Positions 26,023 through 34,740 of a stretch of 64,000 nucleotides of DNA are shown here, piece after piece (the first letter of the stretch is position 1; every line of letters starts with the position of its first letter). Both the position numbers and the translations under genes were made by a program. This stretch comes from Fusibacter sp. 3D3. GTDB taxonomy: Bacteria; Bacillota; Clostridia; Peptostreptococcales; Acidaminobacteraceae. The DNA lies in NCBI RefSeq assembly GCF_001748365.1, contig NZ_BDHH01000006.1:1-64000 (forward strand). The letters run 5' to 3'. Below the pieces are notes generated by a model. That model saw only the letters and a list, made by a program, of their open reading frames with translations, was not told where the DNA came from and did not search any database.

Positions 26023-26730
26023 TTAGGAATCAAATATGAATATAGACCCACAGTCGTTGAGTTGTTCCTCATGAAGTTCTATGATATCTGTGCCCTGTTC
26101 TTTAATAAAATTTAGAATTTCAAGCTGATTTGAATGATGCTTCAAGCTTCCATTCAGAAATAAGCTTTTGTTATAAAATCCACCCGTGCCACCAATAAAA
26201 CCATATTCAAAACCTTCAAGCAAAATATCTCCCTTAGGTATTAGCAAGGTTTCAATATTCGCAGCTGTAAAAGCCCGATATAGATTGAGATCTTCAGTGA
26301 TAACTGCATTTTGACCAACTCCTAAAGTAGAGCACTTAACATATCCTTGCTTTACGGAAATCATCGAAAAACCACTCGCTTTATATAGGGCTATGATTTT
26401 AGGATCCGCTTGAGCATGATAAAAAAAATAATTTCCTATCGCTAAACAATTATAAGCAATATCCTTCGGATACTGTGGAGAGAGTTCCGCTTCACCTTTA
26501 TAAATTTGTGATGCACAAACGCCAATAGATAAGAGTTTATGGTTCATTGCATCAAAAATACTAGGTTCAATCACAAGCCCCTTCGGGGTCATGTGAATGC
26601 CCATATCAGCATGTCTTCTCAAGGGATATAAAACGGTTTGAATTTCTGGCATTTCAATAAAAAAAACTTGTTCTTGAAAATGGGGTGCCAGCATTGAATG
26701 TACCTTCTGAGGTGCAATTACAACAATCAC
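26023..26730 (-). CDS. GME-fold (DUF6873-like) protein, function unknown
   Basis: A 235-residue cytoplasmic protein. RRHADMGIH near residue 40, NVI-like repeats of alternating strands, GQNAVITEDLNLYRAF and the C-terminal ELHEEQLNDCGSIF with a terminal-domain cysteine suggest the guanidino-group modifying enzyme superfamily, in which a Cys near the C-terminus is the nucleophile. I recognise it tentatively as the clostridial DUF6873 family; its substrate is not known. The start is GTG with a weak ggtgag site. It lies 99 bases downstream of hslO and separate from it by a terminator. Confidence 0.6.
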   Translation of the reverse strand: MIVVIAPQKVHSMLAPHFQEQVFFIEMPEIQTVLYPLRRHADMGIHMTPKGLVIEPSIFDAMNHKLLSIGVCASQIYKGEAELSPQYPKDIAYNCLAIGNYFFYHAQADPKIIALYKASGFSMISVKQGYVKCSTLGVGQNAVITEDLNLYRAFTAANIETLLIPKGDILLEGFEYGFIGGTGGFYNKSLFLNGSLKHHSNQLEILNFIKEQGTDIIELHEEQLNDCGSIFIFDS

Positions 26731-26767
26731 TTGATCTCACCAACTCACTTGATTTTGAGGGATTACA

Positions 26768-26803
26768 TCTAAAAGAACAGTACTAAGATTACATAGTACT
26801 GTT
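26768..26803 (-). terminator. hslO terminator
   Basis: gaacagtacta and tagtactgttc are perfect arms, followed on the minus strand by tttt. Confidence 0.75.
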
Positions 26804-26829
26804 CCTCATAAATTGACTTTGGCTTATCT

Positions 26830-27708
26830 TCAGTTTGAATTCTTATATAAATTTTCAAGTTCAACTTTGTCAAAATGATAAACATGATTACAAAAATGGC
26901 ACTTTAATTCCGCTTGTCCGTCTTCATCTAACAAGTCTTTAAGTTCAACTTTTCCAAGACTGATAAGTGCCTTTTCCATCTTATCTCTTGTGCAGTCACA
27001 TTTTAAGTTTAGTGGATATTCCTCAAGATCATCGAGGCCCAATCCTGCAAAAATCTGTCCTGCAATTTGATGAATCGTCAAGCCTTCCTCAAATAATTGA
27101 GTTACTGACTTTAGACCGCTTAAGTTTGCTTCAAGTTGTTCAATCGTTGAATCTGCGGTCTCAGGTAATAATTGAACGATAAAGCCGCCCGCATTTTTCA
27201 CATGCCCTTCAAAACTCAGCGCAACCCCTAAGCCAACAGCAGAGGGTTGTTGTTCGGATTTCGCAAAATAATGTGCAATATCTTCTGCAATTTCACCAGA
27301 GACCATTTCACTTTGAGCAATATAAGGGTCTTTCATACCAAAATCTTTAATGACAATCAGTCCACCCTCTTTCCCGATAGACTCAGCTACTGCTAACTTG
27401 CCATCTTCCGTAAATCTATTTTCCGCATGTGGATGTGAAATATAGCCTTTTACATTACCATGAATATCTGCAACGGCAATAATCAACTTAATATCATTAC
27501 TGCCTTTGACTTGGAGGGTCAATTTTTCTTTCTCTATTTTACTCATCATGCCCATCATTGCTGCTGCCGTGATTGTTCTACCCAGTGCAGAAGTAGAGAT
27601 TGGCGACAGATCATGAATCGCTCTGGCCTGCTCAACCATCTCTGTTGTTTCTGCCACATAGATTCTGACTTCACGATTATTGGACATCCCTGTTATTAAA
27701 TGATCCAT
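26830..27708 (-). CDS. hslO: 33-kDa redox-regulated chaperonin Hsp33
   Basis: This 292-residue holdase chaperone is activated by oxidative stress. The four zinc-binding cysteines are present at the C-terminus as CDC (about residue 233) and CHFC (about 265), as required for the redox switch. N-terminal features (RALGRTITAAAMMG, KDFGMKDPYIAQSEMVSGEIAEDIAHYFAKSEQQPSAVGLGV) fit the family. The ATG follows gggagg. In an anaerobe it would protect proteins during air exposure. No operon partner. Confidence 0.97.
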   Translation of the reverse strand: MDHLITGMSNNREVRIYVAETTEMVEQARAIHDLSPISTSALGRTITAAAMMGMMSKIEKEKLTLQVKGSNDIKLIIAVADIHGNVKGYISHPHAENRFTEDGKLAVAESIGKEGGLIVIKDFGMKDPYIAQSEMVSGEIAEDIAHYFAKSEQQPSAVGLGVALSFEGHVKNAGGFIVQLLPETADSTIEQLEANLSGLKSVTQLFEEGLTIHQIAGQIFAGLGLDDLEEYPLNLKCDCTRDKMEKALISLGKVELKDLLDEDGQAELKCHFCNHVYHFDKVELENLYKNSN

Positions 27709-27747
27709 ATTATCCTCCCTGTTTTATATCATTTCACTACACCTATT

Positions 27748-28494
27748 TTAGGATTCTTTCTTTCGGCATATAAAACATACCCTCTGAGATAAATTATTTA
27801 TAGCTTCAAAAGTATCCCCATCTAAAATTTCAAGGATTTCAAAATAGGGCTCACAGAGCAATTGAATTTCTTCCGTACGATATGCTCTTTGCATATGAAA
27901 CTCCTCATGTCGTTCATAAAGCATACCCACTCGGTTAAAAAGTGTCAATTCAAATTCAAGCAAGCAAGCTTCTGAATCATAATGATTCTCCCATATATAT
28001 GCCGTCTCATCGAAGGTTTCTGCAAAGGTTTGGTCCCCAATCACTTTCGATAATTTATGGTGTGAACTGATATCAAAAATAAAAATACCGGCTTCATTCA
28101 AATGTTGACTCACCGCTAAAAAAGTTTCACTCAAATCCTTATTTTCTACGATATAATTAATGCCATCACACATAGAAAATACAAAATCATACTGTTTTTT
28201 AGTCTGAAAAGAGATCATATCTTGACATAAAAATCTAATTTTCTGATTGTTCTGATTTGCTTTTTGGTGAGCAATAGCAAGCATTTCATCCGAGATATCA
28301 AGCCCATCCATAAAAAAACCCATCTTGCTGAATTCAATTGCAAGTGTTCCCGTACCACACGCAAGTTCAAGTCCTGTTCTAGGATTCGATTTAAACTGCC
28401 TTATTTTTTTTATCAACTGATCTGCCCAAAACGTATAATCAACATCATATTGCATAAGGTCATAAACCGTTGCAAAAGCACTATAGCTTGACAT
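27748..28494 (-). CDS. class I SAM-dependent methyltransferase
   Basis: A 248-residue cytoplasmic methyltransferase. The SAM-binding motif I is LELACGTGTLAIEF, followed by the acidic LDISDEMLAIA, motif II QDMISFQ and FVFSMCDGINYI. It belongs to the broad Methyltransf_25/11 group; the substrate cannot be told. Its start overlaps the stop of the CPBP protease gene by one base (taatg), so the two are cotranscribed and translationally coupled, which may suggest a link to membrane or peptide processing. Confidence 0.8.
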   Translation of the reverse strand: MSSYSAFATVYDLMQYDVDYTFWADQLIKKIRQFKSNPRTGLELACGTGTLAIEFSKMGFFMDGLDISDEMLAIAHQKANQNNQKIRFLCQDMISFQTKKQYDFVFSMCDGINYIVENKDLSETFLAVSQHLNEAGIFIFDISSHHKLSKVIGDQTFAETFDETAYIWENHYDSEACLLEFELTLFNRVGMLYERHEEFHMQRAYRTEEIQLLCEPYFEILEILDGDTFEAINNLSQRVCFICRKKES

Positions 28495-29585
28495 TATCCA
28501 ACTCCTTTGACATATGCTAAATAAATAATATAACCATACGCAATTACCGCACCTAGTACAGGCAGCATTTTTAGGATATTTAAACGAAGGGGCCGCTTAT
28601 CCCAGAGCTTGTATTCAGAAGAAATGCCCACATTCTTAAGACGCACTGTATCTGTCGTTAAAAGCTTTTCTGATACCATCTCTTTAATAACCAACTGCTC
28701 ATCTATTTTTTCCAATATTTCATATGCTTTTTCATTGACCGAAATACGGTCGCCAACTTCAAACGCCGCATAATCTTGTTTTAAACTTCTCAACAAGTTT
28801 CTGATGAGCAGTGCAAAACCAATAGCAAGAATACCATAAAATACAGTAACAATCAATAGGGTCCCCGTAGATTCAAAAAGTTGATCGCTCTGCGAAATTA
28901 CATCCATATCCCCGCTTGAGAGGTTTACTAAAAAGCCCATGGAAACCGCAATCCCATTATTTGTTGCGTGTGCAATAACACCTGCAAATATCGACCCTGT
29001 CATTTGAACCAAATAGGAAAACATGATGCCAAGTACAAGTGGTCCAAAAAAATTTTGTGGATTAAAGTGAAATATTGCAAATAATAACCCACTAAATAAC
29101 GCACCCCATTTTCTCCCAAGCTCTGTTTCATAAGCATCTAATACCATCCCTCTGAAAAAGCCCTCTTCACAAATACCTGCCGTAATGGAGATAATAAACA
29201 TCAATCCAAGGTATTGGACGCCCGTCTCAGCTGTGGGAATATTAAATACAATCGCGTCACTAAAGATTTCTATGATGAGTATGGTTATTAAATTGACCAC
29301 CGCTATTGTGGGCAAGAGCAAAATAGCGATCCCCATAATTTTAAGGGCTTGTTTAAAGGGTACTTTTTTGAGTCTAAAGATAGCTTTAAAATCTTTTTTA
29401 GTAATCAGTGTGTACAATAAAATAGGGGCCAAAACAATTCCATATTCTGTAATTAACAAACCCGATAAAACATCCTTGCTTTGTACATATGCGCCAACTG
29501 TTAAAAAAACACCTGCTAAAATAAAAAAAATCACATTTGCTTCTAGTATATTATAATGTCGTGATCTCAAGTTTTGGTTTTCCAT
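28494..29585 (-). CDS. CPBP-family intramembrane glutamic endopeptidase
   Basis: A 363-residue integral membrane protein with about eight helices and the CPBP (Rce1/Abi) catalytic motif EEGFFRG near residue 155, followed by FHFNPQNF and a later HATNN, i.e. the conserved Glu-Glu-Arg, His and His/Asn elements. CPBP proteases are linked to prenyl-protein or peptide processing and to bacteriocin immunity. A cytoplasmic C-terminal part (EILEKIDEQLVIKEM) precedes a last helix. The start at 29585 has ggag five bases upstream; the longer frame extends into MITE-derived sequence. Confidence 0.8.
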   Translation of the reverse strand: MENQNLRSRHYNILEANVIFFILAGVFLTVGAYVQSKDVLSGLLITEYGIVLAPILLYTLITKKDFKAIFRLKKVPFKQALKIMGIAILLLPTIAVVNLITILIIEIFSDAIVFNIPTAETGVQYLGLMFIISITAGICEEGFFRGMVLDAYETELGRKWGALFSGLLFAIFHFNPQNFFGPLVLGIMFSYLVQMTGSIFAGVIAHATNNGIAVSMGFLVNLSSGDMDVISQSDQLFESTGTLLIVTVFYGILAIGFALLIRNLLRSLKQDYAAFEVGDRISVNEKAYEILEKIDEQLVIKEMVSEKLLTTDTVRLKNVGISSEYKLWDKRPLRLNILKMLPVLGAVIAYGYIIYLAYVKGVG

Positions 29586-29603
29586 GAATACTCCATTCTT
29601 AGT

Positions 29604-29717
29604 TAGAGTGTCAAAAGTCAAAAGTTGAGCAACCCTCTACCCTATGATGTCGTTTACGAGAAGTACGCGATACAGCATCGGGTAGAGGATTATGCAAAAC
29701 TGACTTTTGACACTCTA
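29604..29717 (+). mobile_element. MITE-like element, copy 2 (114 bp with TA ends)
   Basis: Perfect 19-base inverted termini gttagagtgtcaaaagtca (29602-29620) and its complement (29701-29719) enclose a second complementary block cctctaccc/gggtagagg. Including one TA at each end it is 114 bp, identical in size to the copy at 22680. It has no open frame. TA at both ends is compatible with IS630/Tc1-type mobilisation. Confidence 0.85.
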
Positions 29718-29726
29718 ACCTTATCA

Positions 29727-30875
29727 TTATCGATTTTCGTTATAGTACCTGATCAATTTGATGTACGATGTGATCCCATTCAACAACACATCCTCATCAA
29801 AATTAAATTTTGAACTGTGAAGTGGATAAACATGGCCTTTGTCCTCACTATAGGTGCCAACAAAATAAAACAAACCCGGAACAGCCTCTTGATAAAAAGC
29901 AAAATCTTCGCTAATCATTTGTTCTTCTAATAAGAGACACCGATCTTCCCCTTGTATTCTGACGAATTGCTCGAATAATCTAGCATCGTTGATCACCGGT
30001 GGATATAAATCCCTTATCTCCATTTTAAAATCCATATTATAGGCTATTTTATAGCCTTCTAACAATTCTAGAATTCTCTTTTTTACAGTCTCATAGACTT
30101 CTTTATCAAAGGCTCTAAGGGTACCTTCCAAACGTGCTGATCCCGAGATTACATTTCTTCTTTCGCCCGATTCTAACCTACCAATTGTAAGCACACTGGA
30201 TTTAATAGGCGAAATATTTCGAGAGACGATTGATTGCAGAGCATTTATGAGTTGTGCTGCAATTACAACAGCATCAATCCCTTGGTGCGGCTGTGCACCG
30301 TGGGCGCTCTTTGTTATAATATCAATATCCAATTCTCCAGTCATAGCCATCATGGCGCCACTCTTAAGACCTAATTTACCTTCGGGTACCGCAGGATACA
30401 AGTGGATCCCATAGATTTCATCAACTTGATATTTTTCCAAATAGCCGCCTTTAACAATCGGTTCTGCACCTCCTGGCCCCTCTTCAGCGGGTTGAAAAAT
30501 CAATAAAATATTATCTAAAATTTCACTTGGATTAGCGCTAATCCACTTTGCAAATCCCAACATCATGGCCATATGTCCGTCATGTCCGCACGCGTGCATA
30601 TAGCCTTTGTGTTCTGATTTGGCCTCACACGAACTCTCCTCTGTTACGGAAAGACCATCTATATCCGTTCTAAAAGCAATTGTTTTCTTAGGGTCACTGC
30701 CTTTAATATAAGCCAGAATGCCTGTTCCAATAACAATTTCAAAGTCAATATTGAGTGATTTTAGAACCATTTGAAGGTATTTTGTCGTCTTGACTTCTTC
30801 AAAACCCGCTTCTGGAATTTTATGTAGATCTCTTCTGAATTTTATGACTTCTGATGCCAATTGACCTAGCTGCAT
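29727..30875 (-). CDS. M20 family amidohydrolase (N-acetyldiaminopimelate deacetylase-like)
   Basis: A 382-residue metallohydrolase of the M20D group. RRDLHKIPEAGFEEVKT, ACGHDGHMAMMLGFA, the EEGPGGAEP metal-ligand segment, HGAQPHQGIDAV and the C-terminal SEDFAFYQEAVPGLF motif cover the family's metal and substrate sites. Many members are peptidases or auxin-conjugate hydrolases, but in Firmicutes the closest group includes DapL/YkuR, which removes acetyl from N-acetyl-L,L-diaminopimelate. The divergent asd-dapA and nearby dapB-dapH (acetyl route) make this role plausible. Confidence 0.75.
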   Translation of the reverse strand: MQLGQLASEVIKFRRDLHKIPEAGFEEVKTTKYLQMVLKSLNIDFEIVIGTGILAYIKGSDPKKTIAFRTDIDGLSVTEESSCEAKSEHKGYMHACGHDGHMAMMLGFAKWISANPSEILDNILLIFQPAEEGPGGAEPIVKGGYLEKYQVDEIYGIHLYPAVPEGKLGLKSGAMMAMTGELDIDIITKSAHGAQPHQGIDAVVIAAQLINALQSIVSRNISPIKSSVLTIGRLESGERRNVISGSARLEGTLRAFDKEVYETVKKRILELLEGYKIAYNMDFKMEIRDLYPPVINDARLFEQFVRIQGEDRCLLLEEQMISEDFAFYQEAVPGLFYFVGTYSEDKGHVYPLHSSKFNFDEDVLLNGITSYIKLIRYYNENR

Positions 30876-30901
30876 TTTTTCACCTCATCATTTTATTTTA
30901 A

Positions 30902-30927
30902 GCAAAATTAGGACAAAGCAATTTTGC
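30902..30927. promoter_or_regulatory. dyad upstream of asd promoter
   Basis: gcaaaatt and aattttgc are perfect 8-base arms, located between the divergent M20 hydrolase and asd genes, 18 bases upstream of the asd -35 box. It could be an operator or a terminator remnant. Confidence 0.35.
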
Positions 30928-30944
30928 AAATTCTATTTTTGCTG

Positions 30945-30973
30945 TTGACGCGAGATAGACGTAATGTTAGTAT
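30945..30973 (+). promoter_or_regulatory. sigma-A promoter of asd-dapA
   Basis: ttgacg and tagtat are separated by 17 bases. The transcribed leader of about 120 bases contains a hairpin catcat-tt-atgatg followed by a T run (31016-31042), which may act in attenuation; no lysine riboswitch core is recognised. Confidence 0.65.
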
Positions 30974-31100
30974 ATATATAATTATTTTGCAAAGTCTAGT
31001 TTTTTCAATGTTTTCGCATCATTTATGATGAAAAACTTTTTTTCCCGTCGTCATTATATTTTATAATATATACGACCAGTATTCAATAGGGGGTGTATCC

Positions 31101-32096
31101 ATGAAGAAGATTAATTTAGCTGTTGTTGGTGCCACAGGCATGGTGGGCCGAACATTTCTGAAAGTACTTGAAGAAAGAGATTTTCCGTATGAAAATTTAT
31201 TTTGCTTCTCGTCAAAGAGATCAGCTGGAACAACGGTTACGGTAAAAGGAAAAGAATATGTCGTTCAAGAATTGACAGAATCCTCTTTTGACCAAGATAT
31301 TGATATTGCACTTTTTTCTGCTGGTGGCGATATCAGTTTGAAATTTGCACCAATTGCAGCCAGTAAGGGGGTCATCGTCATTGACAATTCAAGTGCATGG
31401 CGTATGGACCCAGAAGTACCACTTGTTGTGCCCGAAGTCAATCCAGAAGCACTTAAGAACCACAAAAACATTATCGCAAATCCAAATTGTTCAACGATTC
31501 AAGCAGTGGTTGCCTTAAAACCATTATATGATCAATACGGCATCAAGCGTATTGTGTATTCAACATACCAAGCGGTTTCAGGCTCTGGTGTTAAAGGTAT
31601 GACGGATCTTGAAGAGGGCTTAAAAGGCAATGATCTTATGAGTTGCTATGCACATCCTATTGCTCAAAATTGCTTGCCACATATTGATGTCTTTTTAGAA
31701 AACGGCTACACTAAGGAAGAAATGAAGATGATCAATGAAACTAAGAAAATTTTAGGGGATGATTCTCTTAAAATAACCGCCACTGCTGTGAGAGTTCCTG
31801 TTTTTTTCAGTCACAGCGAATCTATCAATGTAGAACTTTCTAAGCCTTTCGAAATTGCAGATGTATTTGAACTTATGAAAAACGCTGAGGGTCTCATCTT
31901 ACAAGATGATGTTGCAAATAATGTTTATCCACTTGCTAAATCAGCTGCTGACACTGATCCCGTCTATATCGGGCGAATTCGTAGAGATGAAAGTATCGAT
32001 AATGGCTTGAATCTTTGGGTCGTAGCTGATAATATAAGAAAAGGAGCAGCAACAAACACCATTCAGATTGCTGAGACTCTTATAAAAATGATGTAG
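31101..32096 (+). CDS. asd: aspartate-semialdehyde dehydrogenase
   Basis: This 331-residue NADP-dependent enzyme reduces aspartyl phosphate to aspartate semialdehyde. The nucleotide loop VVGATGMVGRTFLKVL, the catalytic cysteine in NPNCSTIQ, and the substrate region IKRIVYSTYQAVSGSGVKG are all present. Length fits the family. It is followed 12 bases later by dapA, the next enzyme of the lysine branch, in the same transcript. A ggggg site precedes the ATG. Confidence 0.97.
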   Translation: MKKINLAVVGATGMVGRTFLKVLEERDFPYENLFCFSSKRSAGTTVTVKGKEYVVQELTESSFDQDIDIALFSAGGDISLKFAPIAASKGVIVIDNSSAWRMDPEVPLVVPEVNPEALKNHKNIIANPNCSTIQAVVALKPLYDQYGIKRIVYSTYQAVSGSGVKGMTDLEEGLKGNDLMSCYAHPIAQNCLPHIDVFLENGYTKEEMKMINETKKILGDDSLKITATAVRVPVFFSHSESINVELSKPFEIADVFELMKNAEGLILQDDVANNVYPLAKSAADTDPVYIGRIRRDESIDNGLNLWVVADNIRKGAATNTIQIAETLIKMM

Positions 32097-32108
32097 AGGT
32101 ATGTATTT

Positions 32109-32987
32109 ATGGAATTATTTATTGGGTCTGGTGTTGCTATTATTACGCCTTTAAATGGCCAAGGTATCGATTTTGAAGCCTTCAAAAGACTTATCGAATG
32201 GCATATCCAAAATAATACCGATGCAATCATTGTTACTGGCACTACCGGAGAAGCCGCAACTCTATCGGATGATGAAAAAAAAGCACTTTATGAATTTACA
32301 GTAAAAACAGTGGCAGGAAGGGTTCCTGTTATTGCGGGTACCGGTTCAAACAATACTCAAAAGGCAATTCAGCTTAGTATTATGGCTGAAAAAACAGGTG
32401 TCCAAGGCCTTCTCGTTGTATCCCCTTATTACAACAAAGGCACTGCAAAAGGTATGATTGCTCACTTTGAAGCAATTGCAGATGCAGTAAACATCCCGAT
32501 TATTGTCTATAATGTCCCTTCTAGGACGACTGTAAATTTAGCACCAAGTACGATTAAAGCGCTTTCTGCACATCAAAATATTGTGGGCATAAAAGAAGCA
32601 AGCGCTGATATTTCTCAAATTACTGAACTGGCAAGCCTTTTACCAGAAAATTTTGCGCTCTATGCAGGTAACGACGATCACATCGTGCCGATTCTCTCAC
32701 TTGGAGGAAAAGGTGTTATCTCAACTGTCGCAAATATCTTACCAAGAGAAACACATGATTTGGTTATGGCCTATATGTCAGGCGATTTAAAACGCGCCCT
32801 TGAAATTCAGTTTAAGATTAATCCGCTTGTGAGATCACTTTTCATCGAAACAAATCCGATTCCAGTAAAAGCAGCTCTAAACCTAATGGGTATGAACGCA
32901 GGCCTTCTGAGATTACCTTTAACGGAAATCGAAGAAGAACATAAAAAACATCTCATATCAATTTTAAATACGTATCATTTACTTTAA
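32109..32987 (+). CDS. dapA: 4-hydroxy-tetrahydrodipicolinate synthase
   Basis: This 292-residue (beta/alpha)8 aldolase condenses pyruvate with aspartate semialdehyde. GTTGEAATLSDDEKKALYEF, the tyrosine motif IIVYNVPSRT and the Schiff-base lysine in VGIKEAS are visible. It ends the asd-dapA unit, with a terminator at 33007-33040. Lysine sensitivity cannot be judged reliably. Confidence 0.97.
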   Translation: MELFIGSGVAIITPLNGQGIDFEAFKRLIEWHIQNNTDAIIVTGTTGEAATLSDDEKKALYEFTVKTVAGRVPVIAGTGSNNTQKAIQLSIMAEKTGVQGLLVVSPYYNKGTAKGMIAHFEAIADAVNIPIIVYNVPSRTTVNLAPSTIKALSAHQNIVGIKEASADISQITELASLLPENFALYAGNDDHIVPILSLGGKGVISTVANILPRETHDLVMAYMSGDLKRALEIQFKINPLVRSLFIETNPIPVKAALNLMGMNAGLLRLPLTEIEEEHKKHLISILNTYHLL

Positions 32988-33006
32988 AATGATCAAAAGA
33001 TTATTC

Positions 33007-33040
33007 GAGACAGGGGCAGTTTCTCTGTCTCTTTTTATGT
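33007..33040 (+). terminator. dapA terminator
   Basis: gagacag and ctgtctc arms with a purine-rich loop are followed by ttttt. Confidence 0.8.
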
Positions 33041-33138
33041 GCTGTTGGTTCACCTATTATTTTAGAAAAATGATAACAATGATTGATTAAAATCGGTTAT
33101 ACTATTTTTAACCGTTATTTACGAAGGAGGTCATTCAG

Positions 33139-33894
33139 ATTCGAATTCTTTTAACTGGCGCAAATGGCGCCATGGGCCACAATGTAATTGAGGTATTAGA
33201 AAATCATAATACCTTGAAAGTAGTTGCAGGTATCGATCGACATTCTGTGGCTACTTCCCCGTTTCCTATATTTGAAACGATTGAAGCTTGTGATGTCACC
33301 GTAGACTGTATTATCGATTTTTCACACTACTCTGTGGTACCAAGCTTAATTCAATATGCTACCCAGCATAAAACACCTATTGTCATCTGTACGACTGGAT
33401 TAACGGCCGAAACTGAGGAACTCATAGCACAAGCGTCTAAAGTGATTCCCGTTTTCAGATCTGGCAATATGTCATTAGGCATTAACTTGCTAATTGCACT
33501 TGCAAAAAAAGCGGCAACGCTCTTAGAAGCTGATTTTGATATCGAAATCATAGAAAAGCATCACAATAAAAAAGTAGATGCCCCAAGTGGCACTGCTAAA
33601 ATGATTGCTGAGGGCATTAATGATGCCTTAAAGTCACCCAAGACGCTACTTTATGGCCGTCACGGCAATGAAACCAAGCGCTCTGAAAGCGAAATGACTC
33701 TTCATGCCGTTAGAGGGGGCTCTATTGTAGGGGATCACGATGTCCTATTTGCCGGCATTGATGAAGTCATCACGATTTCACATAGTGCACAAAGCAAAAA
33801 AGTATTTGCTAAAGGTGCCGTAAATGCGGCTCTTTTTTTAGAATCACAAGCACCTGGTTTATACGATATGACTCATATTTTTGGTAACTTATAA
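33139..33894 (+). CDS. dapB: 4-hydroxy-tetrahydrodipicolinate reductase with AUU start
   Basis: This 251-residue enzyme reduces hydroxytetrahydrodipicolinate with NAD(P)H. The N-terminus [12 protein letters not shown] carries the dinucleotide motif; later segments [16 protein letters not shown] (catalytic His-His-Lys) and [13 protein letters not shown] complete it. No ATG, GTG or TTG precedes the motif in frame. An aaggagg at 33124-33130 lies eight bases before ATT at 33139, which is therefore the most likely start. The first in-frame ATG (33172) would delete the nucleotide-binding loop. The gene lies separate from dapA behind a terminator and precedes dapH by 26 bases. Confidence 0.93.
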   Translation: MRILLTGANGAMGHNVIEVLENHNTLKVVAGIDRHSVATSPFPIFETIEACDVTVDCIIDFSHYSVVPSLIQYATQHKTPIVICTTGLTAETEELIAQASKVIPVFRSGNMSLGINLLIALAKKAATLLEADFDIEIIEKHHNKKVDAPSGTAKMIAEGINDALKSPKTLLYGRHGNETKRSESEMTLHAVRGGSIVGDHDVLFAGIDEVITISHSAQSKKVFAKGAVNAALFLESQAPGLYDMTHIFGNL

Positions 33895-33920
33895 TAAATG
33901 ATGATGAGAAAGGATATATA

Positions 33921-34631
33921 ATGACACAATATGATATGACAAACCCTTATGAAATCGCCAAATTCATAAAGGATTCCAAAAAAATAACACCTGTAAAGGC
34001 ATATATTAAAGGGAACCTCAATACCGTTGATTTTCCTGTCAAGATTTTCGGAGATTCTAATTTGCACGTTATTTTTGGTGAGCACACGGATGTGGTTGCA
34101 TTAATCGAAGCCAACAAAGCAAGTATTGAATTTTACGAGCTCGAAAATGACCGCAGAAATTCTGCAATTCCAATGCTTGATATCAAAGCTGTAAATGCTA
34201 GAATTGAACCCGGTGCCATCATTAGAGATCGTGTTAAAATTGGCGATCAAGCTGTTATCATGATGGGCGCCGTTATCAATATCGGCAGTGAGATTGGAAG
34301 TGGTACTATGATCGACATGAATGCAGTACTCGGTGCGCGTGCAACTATTGGTGCAAACTGCCATGTGGGCGCAGGTGCTGTTATTGCGGGTGTTTTAGAA
34401 CCCCCTAGTGCAACGCCTGTCATCATAGAAGACGATGTGCTCATCGGTGCTAATGCAGTCGTTCTTGAGGGCGTTAGGATTGGAAAAGGCGCTGTTGTGG
34501 CTGCGGGTTCGATCGTAACGAAAGACGTCGCGGCAGGAATGGTTGTTGCAGGATCCCCGGCAAGAGTCGTTAAAGCGAAAGATGCAGCTACTGAAGAAAA
34601 AACTCAGCTACTGGAGGATCTTCGAAAGTAG
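33921..34631 (+). CDS. dapH: tetrahydrodipicolinate N-acetyltransferase
   Basis: The 236-residue protein has an N-terminal domain ([20 protein letters not shown]) and a left-handed beta helix of hexapeptide repeats (about 90-200; [47 protein letters not shown]). It transfers acetyl from acetyl-CoA to tetrahydrodipicolinate in the acetylase variant of the diaminopimelate pathway common in Firmicutes. Length and start match DapH. It directly follows dapB. Confidence 0.96.
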   Translation: MTQYDMTNPYEIAKFIKDSKKITPVKAYIKGNLNTVDFPVKIFGDSNLHVIFGEHTDVVALIEANKASIEFYELENDRRNSAIPMLDIKAVNARIEPGAIIRDRVKIGDQAVIMMGAVINIGSEIGSGTMIDMNAVLGARATIGANCHVGAGAVIAGVLEPPSATPVIIEDDVLIGANAVVLEGVRIGKGAVVAAGSIVTKDVAAGMVVAGSPARVVKAKDAATEEKTQLLEDLRK

Positions 34632-34646
34632 TGCATAAAATAACCA

Positions 34647-34728
34647 AGAGCTATGTTAATAACTTATTGGAGGGGCCCCACAGCGTGGTAAAGGCTCTAT
34701 CCCCGAAAGAAGTTTTTAGCATAGCTCT
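34647..34728. ncRNA. strongly structured 82-base element of unknown identity
   Basis: The outer arms agagctatgttaataactt and aagtttttagcatagctct form 19 pairs with one G:U and one mismatch. Inside are gggg/cccc and a hairpin ccac-agc-gtgg. It lies between the convergent dapH and hpt genes without a good T run on either side. It may be a bidirectional terminator-like structure or a small RNA; I do not recognise a family. Confidence 0.45.
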
Positions 34729-34740
34729 CTGTTTCATGGA

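Noticed and set aside
30873..31100. Lysine riboswitch upstream of asd
   Set aside because: The leader after the promoter is only about 120 bases and the conserved five-stem core is not visible.
33172..33894. dapB starting at the first ATG (33172)
   Set aside because: It would lack the first eleven residues with the NAD(P)H-binding loop and has no ribosome-binding site nearby.
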